Origin: CAZSNT01 sp964607765
Lineage (GTDB): Bacteria > Verrucomicrobiota > Lentisphaeria > Oligosphaerales > JABHEG01
Direction of reading: 5' to 3'
DNA length: 50,808 nt
Assembly (NCBI GenBank): GCA_964607765.1
Contig: CAZSNT010000060.1
Span: 1-50,808 of the forward strand
In this document: in pieces, positions 9,059 to 17,309 of the stretch
How positions within the stretch are numbered: the first letter of the stretch is position 1
Layout of the letters: every line of letters begins with the position of its first letter
The notes under the pieces: model-generated
Told to the model about the DNA's origin: nothing
Database searches by the model: none
The model's input: the letters and a program-made list of their open reading frames with translations, nothing else
Position numbers and translations under genes: made by a program

Positions 9059-12000
9059 TCACACCAGCCTCTGTTGTTTGCGCAACTGCCACTCGACTGC
9101 CAGAAGGGCAGCCACAACGAACAGCATCCAGAACGAATCCCAGAGCTCATAGTCTTTGCGATGCTCCTCGGTCAGCAGGAGCCGGGGAACATGTTCAAGC
9201 AGGTCATCAGCATCGAGGAAGTGCCGGTACTCGGTCGCCAACGCTTTGAGTTCGGGTCCGTTCAACGACAGCTCGATGTACTCACTGGTCGGCAGGTCGC
9301 GCACCGCGAACGGGTAGTCCGCTTCGACCTGCACATCAGCCAGCTCTTCGACGTGCGGCACGGCATGGTACTCGCCCTTCGGCAGATCCGGGACCTTTGC
9401 CCGGTACTCGCCGCCGGAGTCGGGGAGATGGGTGAAGCGCACATTGCGAACGGCCTCACCGGCCGCGTCCACAATCTGGGCGGAGACTGTCGCCGCTTCA
9501 AGCGGCCTGTCGTCGGTGCCGAGGACGCGCGCTTTGAGCGTGACCGTTTCGCCGGGCGAGTATTCGGGACGATCCGTGATCAGTTTCACATGCCTGTCGT
9601 CGCCGGCCGTGCGCCCCAGCGTCGCCCACAGCAGGATCTGGCCCCAGAACCGGTGGTGGTATTCCCAGCGCGCCCGGTACCGCCAGCGCCAGAACGAGTC
9701 GCTGCCCAGGTACAGGATCTTGCCAAGCCCGGCGTAGGCCATCAACACGACCGGGGCGCCAACGTCCACGGCCTCCACGAAAACGTCCGCATTGGCGCTG
9801 GGAAACACCCCGTCCTTGACCCAATCCAGCCCGGGCAGACGTTGCCACAGCTCGGCGGAACTGCCGGCGTCCCGACTGATCTGCACGGCGTTCTCGTAGA
9901 GCCCGCCGTTGGTCAACTGCAGAGCGTGCGACACAACGCCGTCCTCCACCGGGCCGGTGGGTCTGGGGGACCGCGCGACTTCAGGCCGGACCTTGAACGG
10001 GAAGAGCTCCGCGATCGAGGTGCCCCGGTACCGGGCCGGCATGAAGTGCCTGCCGGCCATGAGGATGAGGGTTCCGCCTTTCTGCACGACGAACTCCCGA
10101 ATGGCGCTCAACTGCTGGCTTGAGAAGTGCCTGGGATCCACATCCCCGAGCACGAGGATATGGTACGCGAACAGCCCGGGGCGGTCGCTCGGGAAGTGAG
10201 CGGCCCCCACCTGGAGCCGTCCATCCGCCGTGGATGCGGGGAACAGCGCCGTCACGTCAATGCGCGGATCGCGCTTCAGCATCATGTTGGCGTAGCGCGT
10301 CTCCCAGCGCGGGAACTCGTCCACGAGCAGCGCCCGGACCGGGTCGGTCAGGATGTTGCTCGAGAAGGTCTTCGTGTTGTTCGTTTCCAGCGTCTCGTCG
10401 GGGAATGGCTCGGCCACGACACGGTAGTGCCGAAACCCATCCGACTCCTCAACAAACGACAAATCGACACGCACGGTCGCTTCAGGCCCCGGCTCCACAG
10501 ACTTCTCAAGCACCACCTCGTCCCCGCAGCTCACACGCAGGTTGATGATCCGTCCCTCACAGCCGTGCCGCCTGAGCACGGCCGTGACTTGGAGCTGGTC
10601 GCCCTTGAACGACGTGGTCGGCGCCAACACACGCTCAATACCGATGTCGACGGGGGGCTTGCGGCTGCCGACACCGCAGCCGAACACGGGGATACCCCGC
10701 TCTTGGAGGAACTCCTTCACCTCCGGGAACGACTTGCCGGCGTTGCTGTTGCCGTCGCTGAGAAGAACAATGCCGGCCACAGGCTGCTTGCCATACCTGT
10801 TCCCTATCCGGTAGAGCGCCGACCCCAGACGGCTGGAGGGATGACTGGCTTCGGCACGTGCCAGCGCCTCGCTCCCGACCGCTTCGCCAGGATCTGACAC
10901 GGCGAACAGCTCCACGTCACCGATGCTCTGCAGCTTGCCGCGCAGGTTGCACGGGCTCTGTTCGAGAAGTCGTCGCACAATGTCCAGCCGGTTCATCCGC
11001 CGCAGCGTGCCAAGTGCCTCCGCAACGGCGACAGGCCCACACTCAGCCAGGCACTCGTCGGCCGTCTCGGCAAGACTGCCCACATCCCCCTGTAACGCTT
11101 CCAGAGCCCGGAGTCCCGCATCGAGCTCGTCGCGCGCCTGCTTGGCCAGGGCGCCGCGTTCCTCCGGACCATCGGGGGCGTTGAGCCCGCGCAGCGTCTC
11201 GGCGGCGTCTGCCAGAATCTGTGCCGATGCCTCGAAGGCAGCCGCGGCCCGGCCAAGGAGCTCGTGGAACTTCGCCCGGGCCACAGCGGTGAGGATGGGA
11301 GACAGGCAGGCGCCCGGGATGGGATCCTCCCGCGTGCCGTCCGGTCGCTCCCACATCACGGAGCAATGGTCGCCGCCGATGTTCTCCTTGAACAGCGCTT
11401 CCACATAGTAACGCCGGCCTTGCTCGAGTTGGATCGGCGCGCTCTTCTGCTCCGGGTAGCGGGAGTAATCTCCCGCGTCGGTGTAGAGCGGCGCCTGTGC
11501 GATGAGACGCTTGCGGTCCGGCGAATCGCTGTCGCTCAGATACAGCTGCCCCTGGTCATCCGAACTGAACCAGAACGTGTACTCCCCGGTCTCAGGCGGG
11601 TACAGCCAGCCCCGTATTCGGCCGCCGTAGCTGTCCGCTACCTGCGCGGGGATACTGAAGCCCTGCAGCACGGACACCTGGTCCGGCGAGTGCGGGAACG
11701 AGGGCGCCGCCAACAGTTGGTTCACCTCCCAGCCCTCGATACCATCGTAGCGCTCGTAACTGATCCGCCCCCGCGTCTCGGGCGGCGCCCATGTCTGCTG
11801 CAGGTAATCGGTCTTGCGGGCCGCACGAACGACATCGGACGCGATGTCACGGATCTCATCCGCCAAGTCCGAGACAGCCGCTGCGGCGTGTTTGATCTGG
11901 GTCTGCTGCCCCGGCGCATCGCCGCTTGCCGCGAGCACGGGCTTCGTGTCCCGGACGCGCTTCGCCGCGTCGGCTGCGACCCGGGCGAGCCGCCCGCGTG

Positions 12001-12349
12001 CCAGGTCGAACCGGGCGTTGCGCAGCCCTGCCCGGTACAAGCCCAGATACCAACCAATGCGAACCTGTTCCCCGGGCGTGTAATTGTCCGTGACCGCCAT
12101 TGAGCCGCTGTCGTCGACGAGTACCGGGATCCGACCACGCACATCCGTGGTCCAGACCCGGGAGAGCACGGGCTGCAGCAGCGTCAGGACAAGGAGGCAC
12201 ATGCTGAGCATGCGCAGCAGCGGCAGCCACACGGACCAGGGCCGCGGCAACGCATGTTTGCGGTACACCCAGAGCGTGAAGGCGCTGACCCCGCCAACCA
12301 GCAGCAGCACGGTCCACGCGGGCGTTGTTCCTGTCAGGAGCAGCTTCAT
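9059..12349 (-). CDS. BatB/BatA-related membrane protein: vWA split by PA14, plus GATase-like domain
   Basis: 1096 aa. The start at 12349 is preferred over 12364 because GGAGG lies 8 bases before it and it gives an ATGA overlap with the stop of the upstream BatA-like gene. Two N-terminal membrane segments (about 10-28 and 40-60) precede a vWA core. Its metal-site motif DSGSM is at 80-84, but the later LLSDGNSNAG strand is near 528. Between them lies a PA14-like module (about 200-350: SIPAQVADSYGGRIRGW, YTFWFSSDDQGQLYL). Residues 560-650 are CARDB/Ig-like and 660-770 class-I glutamine-amidotransferase-like (ILVLGDVDP, GGTLILMAG) as in other Bat-type proteins. A last membrane helix sits near 1075-1093. 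Expected to work in the inner membrane with the MoxR ATPase. Confidence 0.88.
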   Translation of the reverse strand: MKLLLTGTTPAWTVLLLVGGVSAFTLWVYRKHALPRPWSVWLPLLRMLSMCLLVLTLLQPVLSRVWTTDVRGRIPVLVDDSGSMAVTDNYTPGEQVRIGWYLGLYRAGLRNARFDLARGRLARVAADAAKRVRDTKPVLAASGDAPGQQTQIKHAAAAVSDLADEIRDIASDVVRAARKTDYLQQTWAPPETRGRISYERYDGIEGWEVNQLLAAPSFPHSPDQVSVLQGFSIPAQVADSYGGRIRGWLYPPETGEYTFWFSSDDQGQLYLSDSDSPDRKRLIAQAPLYTDAGDYSRYPEQKSAPIQLEQGRRYYVEALFKENIGGDHCSVMWERPDGTREDPIPGACLSPILTAVARAKFHELLGRAAAAFEASAQILADAAETLRGLNAPDGPEERGALAKQARDELDAGLRALEALQGDVGSLAETADECLAECGPVAVAEALGTLRRMNRLDIVRRLLEQSPCNLRGKLQSIGDVELFAVSDPGEAVGSEALARAEASHPSSRLGSALYRIGNRYGKQPVAGIVLLSDGNSNAGKSFPEVKEFLQERGIPVFGCGVGSRKPPVDIGIERVLAPTTSFKGDQLQVTAVLRRHGCEGRIINLRVSCGDEVVLEKSVEPGPEATVRVDLSFVEESDGFRHYRVVAEPFPDETLETNNTKTFSSNILTDPVRALLVDEFPRWETRYANMMLKRDPRIDVTALFPASTADGRLQVGAAHFPSDRPGLFAYHILVLGDVDPRHFSSQQLSAIREFVVQKGGTLILMAGRHFMPARYRGTSIAELFPFKVRPEVARSPRPTGPVEDGVVSHALQLTNGGLYENAVQISRDAGSSAELWQRLPGLDWVKDGVFPSANADVFVEAVDVGAPVVLMAYAGLGKILYLGSDSFWRWRYRARWEYHHRFWGQILLWATLGRTAGDDRHVKLITDRPEYSPGETVTLKARVLGTDDRPLEAATVSAQIVDAAGEAVRNVRFTHLPDSGGEYRAKVPDLPKGEYHAVPHVEELADVQVEADYPFAVRDLPTSEYIELSLNGPELKALATEYRHFLDADDLLEHVPRLLLTEEHRKDYELWDSFWMLFVVAALLAVEWQLRKQQRLV

Positions 12350-14502
12350 CCGCTGAACCTCCATCCCAGGAACAGCTCACCGCACAGCAGCAGCAGCGCC
12401 GCCATGATCGCCACACGCCACCACTCACGTCCCCCCTCTTCCTGCTGCACACGAGCCGTCAAGTCGGCCTCGTTATCGACGAAAACCGCGGGGCAGGCGT
12501 CCAGCGCAGTCACGCGCGCCGGGGCCAGTGCTGTCAGATCGCCTTCGGCATGTTCGGGGGCCACGGTGAAGTAGCGCGGCGGCACGCCGGACGCCCGAAC
12601 CGTGTACAAGCCGGGCTTATCGGTCTGCTGCCACTCGAACGTCCACTCCTGCCCTTCCTGTTCCGCCAACGCGGTGTGCACGCTGCCGTCCGGGGCGACG
12701 AGTGAGAACTCGCGCGGCGATGCAGGTCCGGCCCCGGATAGCGGCGCCGCGGGATCCCCGCCGGTGACGGGACGTTCAGACGAATACACGAGAGTGTCGC
12801 CCGGCATCAGATTCACTGGCGGCGCCACGCCCGCCGACAGCGACAGGACCAGGTTGTGAAGCAACGGCAGGTAGTCCTGGGTGAAAGGGAAGTTGCTCCA
12901 CTGTTCGTCGATCGATGTGGTCCACAGCACAGCGCGCCCTTTGCCGAACGGGCGGTAAACGAGGAACGGGTCATCGCCGAACAGCGCGGGAACCACTGCA
13001 TCGTCGTGCGGCGCCACACGCCAGTACCGGGTTGTCTTCACTTCGTTCAGGACGCGTGTCCGGCTCAGATCGAAGATATCCAGCAGAAAACCGGCGCGGC
13101 CGGCAGGGAATGCGGGAGCGAAGAAACGACTGCTGTAACTGACGGTCTCCGACAGACGCGCCGGCAGCACGCCGCGCCCTCTGTTGAACAGCCGCTCGTA
13201 GGCCGGCGCCACCACGTTCTCGCCCAACCCCACGAGCAACCCGCCCCCCTGCTCCACAAACCGTTCCACATTGAACGCAGCATACTCGGACAGCGACGGC
13301 ACGTCGAGCAATACCAGGCACTTGAACCTGTTCAGGTCGTCCGAGCTCCACAGGTCGAGATCGGTGTGCGACACAGCAGAGACGGCGAACAGACCGTCGC
13401 CGCCGAGCTCGCCAGACGCGAGCAGCGCGGTCTCGACCACACTCTCAACGTCCGAGCGAGTCGCAGGCTTTGCCACGAGCACGGGAATCTGGCTCATCAC
13501 ATGCACCGAGTGGTACAGCGTGTTGTCGACGGGCAGATCGTCCGGCCCTACCTGGACGCTGACCGCATGCGATCCGGGCGTCTGGAACAGGTGGTCGAAC
13601 TGCACCATCTTGGTGCCGGGCGGCAGCCGCACGTCGCGCTCGGCCTTGACCTCGCCGTCGACTGAGAAACTCACGCGCGTGCGCTGTTCCGCGGCCGCGT
13701 GGTTCGCGAGCTCGGCGACGAAGGTCGTCTGCCGGTACGTGTCGACAAGCGGCGACTGCGGAAACACGCGTACAGGTGCGAGGTTCGCCACGTCCGCGCC
13801 CGGTGACTGCGTCAGCACGTAGACAAACGGCTTCACTTTGAGCAACTCGCGGTGTTTGGCCAGTCGCTGCCACGCCGCGTCACGACCAAGCCCCCAGCCC
13901 GTCTCCTGGCCGTCCGTCAGGATGATGATGCGATGCCGCGGCAGTGTGGACTTCTCCAACGCCCAGAACGCCTGTTCCAGTGACAGTGGCAGATTCATGG
14001 TTCCGGTGCCCGGCTCGAGCATGTCAATCTGGTTGCGCAGGAATGCGTGGTCGAAGGATGGCTTGGGGAACAGCAACTGCGGCTTGCGGCCCGCACGGAT
14101 AATCAGCATGTTATCCGACTGCGCCATGCGGCCCACCAGCCGGCGCGCGCTCTCGCGTGCTCTGCGGAATGCGTTCCCTGCTCCCTGGCCCTGCAGCATC
14201 GAGTAGGAGCCGTCCACAATCACAACATGAGTTGTGGGCTGCTCGCCCCCGGCGCCCTGCCTCGGGGTGTGCATGGGCCGCGCAAGGGCCAGGGCGAGAA
14301 AGGCAAAGAAAGCGACACGCAGAAGCAGAAGCAGGAGCTGCTGCAAACGCAGCGTCTGCGCACGAACGCGTAACGCGGAGCGCAGGAACATCATCGCGCC
14401 GAACCGCTCCACCCGGTAACGGGACTTGTTCAGGAGGTGGATGATGATGGGGATCGCGCCCAGGAACGCGCCCAGCAGCATAATGGGGTTCAGCAGATTC
14501 AT
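12346..14502 (-). CDS. BatA-like membrane protein with vWA domain
   Basis: 718 aa. The N-terminus is the BatA signature: a first membrane helix in NPIMLLGAFLGAIPIIIHLL, a basic linker (NKSRYRVERFGAMMFL) and a second helix at about 56-75. A vWA domain follows, with the metal-site motif DGSYS at 97-101 and a later IIILTDGQETGWG. The middle is beta-rich with a GATase-like stretch (KCLVLLDVPSLSEYAAFNVERF). One membrane helix ends the protein (AIMAALLLLCGELFLGW). It overlaps the next gene by 4 bases and starts 12 bases after the DUF58 gene. By analogy with Bacteroides aerotolerance and other MoxR/vWA operons it should be a periplasm-facing partner of the MoxR ATPase; the substrate is unknown. Confidence 0.9.
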   Translation of the reverse strand: MNLLNPIMLLGAFLGAIPIIIHLLNKSRYRVERFGAMMFLRSALRVRAQTLRLQQLLLLLLRVAFFAFLALALARPMHTPRQGAGGEQPTTHVVIVDGSYSMLQGQGAGNAFRRARESARRLVGRMAQSDNMLIIRAGRKPQLLFPKPSFDHAFLRNQIDMLEPGTGTMNLPLSLEQAFWALEKSTLPRHRIIILTDGQETGWGLGRDAAWQRLAKHRELLKVKPFVYVLTQSPGADVANLAPVRVFPQSPLVDTYRQTTFVAELANHAAAEQRTRVSFSVDGEVKAERDVRLPPGTKMVQFDHLFQTPGSHAVSVQVGPDDLPVDNTLYHSVHVMSQIPVLVAKPATRSDVESVVETALLASGELGGDGLFAVSAVSHTDLDLWSSDDLNRFKCLVLLDVPSLSEYAAFNVERFVEQGGGLLVGLGENVVAPAYERLFNRGRGVLPARLSETVSYSSRFFAPAFPAGRAGFLLDIFDLSRTRVLNEVKTTRYWRVAPHDDAVVPALFGDDPFLVYRPFGKGRAVLWTTSIDEQWSNFPFTQDYLPLLHNLVLSLSAGVAPPVNLMPGDTLVYSSERPVTGGDPAAPLSGAGPASPREFSLVAPDGSVHTALAEQEGQEWTFEWQQTDKPGLYTVRASGVPPRYFTVAPEHAEGDLTALAPARVTALDACPAVFVDNEADLTARVQQEEGGREWWRVAIMAALLLLCGELFLGWRFSG

Positions 14503-14514
14503 GGTCTCGCGGGT

Positions 14515-15402
14515 CTACCGCTTCAGTCTCTCCGCCAGATACTTGGCAATCGACCGCTCAAACGGCTCATCGGTCCGGAACTGAGTGAAGTCCACGCGCA
14601 GTTGATGACAGGTCTTCCGGATCGCGTTGAGGTGGTCATCGAACTGCTGCAGGTACTCGCGCCGCAACCGCACGGGGTCGGTCAGGAAGTGCGTGTCGTC
14701 TTCCAGCGATTCGAAACGGGTCAGGTCCCGGAACGGAAACTCCAGCTCGCTCGGATCCAGCACCTGGCAGACCACCACCTCGTGCTTTTTGTGTGCGAAG
14801 TGATTCAGGGCCAGCGTGATGTCCTGCACATTGTCAAAAAAGTCCGAGATGATTACGATCAACGCGCGCCGTTTCAGCATATTGGCAAGCGTATGCAACA
14901 CGCCGCCAAGACCGGTGTCGCTGCCGGGGACTTCGGCCATCAGTGTGTCCAGCATGACCTTGTAGTGATGTCGCGTGCTGCGTGGCGGAAGATGGTTGCG
15001 GATACGGGAGTCCAGCGTGATCAGCCCCACGGCATCCTGCTGCTGCAGCAACACGTAGCCGAGCACCCCACAGATGAACCGGCCAAAGTCGAACTTGGAG
15101 AGCGTCCCGGACTTGTACGCCATGGATCCCGATGTATCGAGCACCAGATACGCGCGCAGTGACGTGTCCTCCTCGTACTGCTTCACGTAGTACCGATTCA
15201 GTTTGCCGAGGAGCTTCCAGTCCAAGTGTTTGATATCGTCGCCCGGCACGTATTGCCGGTGCTCGGCAAACTCCACGGCAAAGCCCTTGAACGGAGATTT
15301 GTGCTGGCCGGTGAGGAATCCCTCCACGACGCGGTGCGCAATGAACTCGAAGTGCCGGAACCGCGCCAGGCTCGTCGGAGTTATGAAAGAGGGCAACGGC
15401 AT
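14515..15402 (-). CDS. DUF58 family protein
   Basis: 295 aa, close to the usual family length. The diagnostic DUF58 segment is present (EFAEHRQYVPGDDIKHLDW, about 44-62), followed by a vWA-like metal motif DTSGSMA at 89-95 and ALIVIISDFFD later. No membrane segment, so cytoplasmic. DUF58 proteins sit between MoxR ATPases and BatA-type proteins in very many bacteria, as here. Its ATG shares one base with the MoxR stop codon (TGATG), so the two are translated together. Exact activity is not known for the family; linking the ATPase to the membrane vWA proteins is the usual proposal. Confidence 0.93.
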   Translation of the reverse strand: MPLPSFITPTSLARFRHFEFIAHRVVEGFLTGQHKSPFKGFAVEFAEHRQYVPGDDIKHLDWKLLGKLNRYYVKQYEEDTSLRAYLVLDTSGSMAYKSGTLSKFDFGRFICGVLGYVLLQQQDAVGLITLDSRIRNHLPPRSTRHHYKVMLDTLMAEVPGSDTGLGGVLHTLANMLKRRALIVIISDFFDNVQDITLALNHFAHKKHEVVVCQVLDPSELEFPFRDLTRFESLEDDTHFLTDPVRLRREYLQQFDDHLNAIRKTCHQLRVDFTQFRTDEPFERSIAKYLAERLKR

Positions 15403-16400
15403 CAGTCCTGATCACGCTTCGGGGTCTCGGCCAGCAGTCGTTCGATGATCCGGTCCGGCTTGATGCCCTCGGACTCGGCATTGAAGTTGGTCAGCAACCG
15501 ATGTCGCATGACGGGAAACGCCAGCGCCTCCACGTCATCGCAGGTTGCGTAGAAGCGGCCGTACATCAGCGCTCGGGCCTTGGCGCCCAGGATCAGACAC
15601 TGGCCGGCTCTGGGCCCGGCACCAACGTCCAGCCAGTCACGAACGTACTCGGGCGCGATGTCGTCCGTCGGTCGAGTCTTGCGGACCAGTTCCAGCGCAT
15701 AGGCGAACACGTGGTCGCCGACCGGTACACGGCGCACGATCTTCTGCAGCTCAATGACCTGTTCAGCGTCCAGGATCGGCTCGACCACGTCATCCTGCTC
15801 CACAGTCGTGCGCCGCAGAATCTCGAGTTCGTCGTCCGGCAACGGGTAGTCGACCAGGATGTTCAGCATGAACCGGTCAAGCTGCGCCTCGGGCAACGGG
15901 TAAGTGCCTTCCTGCTCAATGGGGTTCTGGGTGGCCAGCACGAAGAACGGCGGGTGCAGTCCGTATGTCTGGTTGCCCGCCGTCACCTGCCGCTCCTGCA
16001 TGGCCTCGAGCAGAGCGGCTTGCGTCTTGGGCGGCGTGCGGTTGATCTCATCGGCCAGGATCATGTTCGCGAAGACGGGGCCGCGGAAGAACTCGAACCG
16101 GCGCCGGCCCGAGTCGGGGTCTTCCTGAATGATGTCCGTGCCGGTGATGTCGGAGGGCATCAGGTCCGGCGTGAACTGGATACGTTTGAATGTCAGGTGC
16201 AGCGCCCGCGCGAGGGTGGACACCATCAGAGTCTTGGCCAGGCCGGGAACGCCGACCATGAACGCGTGGGCATTGGAGAAGAGCGTGACCAGCAGCTGAT
16301 CAATGGTCTGCTCCTGCCCGACGATCACCTGGGCCACTTCGGCCCTCATGCGCGTGGTGGCCTCGCACAGGCGTTCCGCCGCTTCGATGTCGCTCGTCAT
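15402..16400 (-). CDS. MoxR-family AAA+ ATPase
   Basis: 332 aa, the normal MoxR length. Walker A is GVPGLAKT at 50-57, Walker B LADEINRTPPKTQ with Asp-Glu at 117-118, sensor 1 VLATQNPIEQEGTYPLPEAQ, and the C-terminal lid includes GAGPRAGQCLILGAKARAL. AGGAAGGGA lies 6 bases before the ATG, a strong ribosome site. It is the first gene of the minus-strand operon running to 2375. MoxR ATPases act as chaperones that help insert cofactors or assemble complexes with vWA-domain partners, and three such partners follow directly. A weak TTGACG upstream lacks a good -10, so the operon promoter is not located. Confidence 0.96.
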   Translation of the reverse strand: MTSDIEAAERLCEATTRMRAEVAQVIVGQEQTIDQLLVTLFSNAHAFMVGVPGLAKTLMVSTLARALHLTFKRIQFTPDLMPSDITGTDIIQEDPDSGRRRFEFFRGPVFANMILADEINRTPPKTQAALLEAMQERQVTAGNQTYGLHPPFFVLATQNPIEQEGTYPLPEAQLDRFMLNILVDYPLPDDELEILRRTTVEQDDVVEPILDAEQVIELQKIVRRVPVGDHVFAYALELVRKTRPTDDIAPEYVRDWLDVGAGPRAGQCLILGAKARALMYGRFYATCDDVEALAFPVMRHRLLTNFNAESEGIKPDRIIERLLAETPKRDQD

Positions 16401-16632
16401 GGTCTGTCCCTTCCTGAAATCCTGCGCTCGCGATACACGTCAATAGAGGTAACGGTTTGGGACGGCCGGAAAATTGGTCCTGACGTCACGACCCACACAT
16501 GAATGACTGGATTATTGGCGTGCGTGGAATGGCGGAGTGGCTGTAAGTCGCCATCCGAATCGCAGCCTAAAACGCAGTCCTGACAGACCTCGCCCGGGAT
16601 GGCTCGGCGCCCCAACGACTCGATGACTCCGG

Positions 16633-16667
16633 CATCCGACATCCGGTATCCGACATCCGACATCAAC
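16633..16667 (-). repeat. Post-stop 7-mer tandem repeat (TCGGATG)
   Basis: Five consecutive 7-mers (plus strand CATCCGA, CATCCGG, TATCCGA, CATCCGA, CATCAAC) lie 4 bases downstream of the stop of the minus-strand gene at 16672-17211. A GAGTCATCGAGTC stretch follows at about 16616-16628. Confidence 0.8.
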
Positions 16668-16671
16668 GTGT

Positions 16672-17211
16672 CTACCGGGCTCCCGCGCCCAGCGACCGGA
16701 TGAAGGTCAGGTCCAATTCGCCCTTCGCACCCCAGCCGCGCCTGCCTGACGGGATGCTGGGGCGGAACTCGGTGTAGAGCGTGTAGGCACAACTGGCCAA
16801 GGCATCAGGCTCAAAGGCTGCCGCCAGCTCGCGCATGGCGCCCACGGCGACCTCGTAGTCGTCCGAGAACTTGCCGCGCAGGTACTTGTCCACCTTCGCG
16901 GGATCGATCGGTTTGTCCTTGACTACCGCACGAACCCCGTCGTCGGTCGACTTCGCCGGCACGCCGCGATCACACAGCTCGATCCAGAACTCCTCGCCCA
17001 ACCCGGTCCGGCGCGGCGGCCCGCCATGCTCGGGCGCCTTGGGCTCGCCGTAGATCCCGAGCATGCGTCCCTTGGACTGCGCGTTCAGCCCGGCCACAGC
17101 CTTGCCGAGTGTCAGCGACTCATCCCAGTCATAGCCCAACCGCTCCGCGACCACGGCAGCCCACAACGTCAGCACGGGTGCCCGATTCATCTGGATGCTG
17201 GTGACGGCCAT
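16672..17211 (-). CDS. Conserved-looking protein of unknown function
   Basis: 179 aa, soluble, no signal peptide. The start at 17211 has AGGAAGGAG 7 bases upstream; the longer frame back to 17340 is rejected because it would run into the preceding gene and has low-complexity sequence. The N-terminus (QMNRAPVLTLWAAVVAERLG, then TLGKAVAGLNAQSKGRMLGI) is compact and looks like a conserved helical domain. Then comes a proline/charge-rich linker with PRRTGLGEEFWIELCDRGVP, and a helical C-terminus. It lies 98 bases after the HzsA-related gene on the same strand, so co-transcription is possible. I do not recognise the family well enough to name it. Basic and acidic residues are balanced; nucleic-acid binding is not evident. 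Confidence 0.75.
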   Translation of the reverse strand: MAVTSIQMNRAPVLTLWAAVVAERLGYDWDESLTLGKAVAGLNAQSKGRMLGIYGEPKAPEHGGPPRRTGLGEEFWIELCDRGVPAKSTDDGVRAVVKDKPIDPAKVDKYLRGKFSDDYEVAVGAMRELAAAFEPDALASCAYTLYTEFRPSIPSGRRGWGAKGELDLTFIRSLGAGAR

Positions 17212-17242
17212 GGTCTGGCTCCTTCCTGCCCGTTTCGTTTCT

Positions 17243-17268
17243 CGGTCGCAGTCGGCTGCGGTCGACGG
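17243..17268 (-). repeat. Degenerate GTCG-rich short repeat in spacer
   Basis: On the minus strand the spacer between the HzsA-related gene and the next gene reads CGACCGCAGCCGACTGCGAC, a degenerate 7-8-mer repeat. Closely similar sequence occurs at 42617-42654 in another spacer. Confidence 0.5.
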
Positions 17269-17309
17269 CGGCCGGTTGCCCGGGCCACGCTCGACAGCTG
17301 CCGCGCCGG

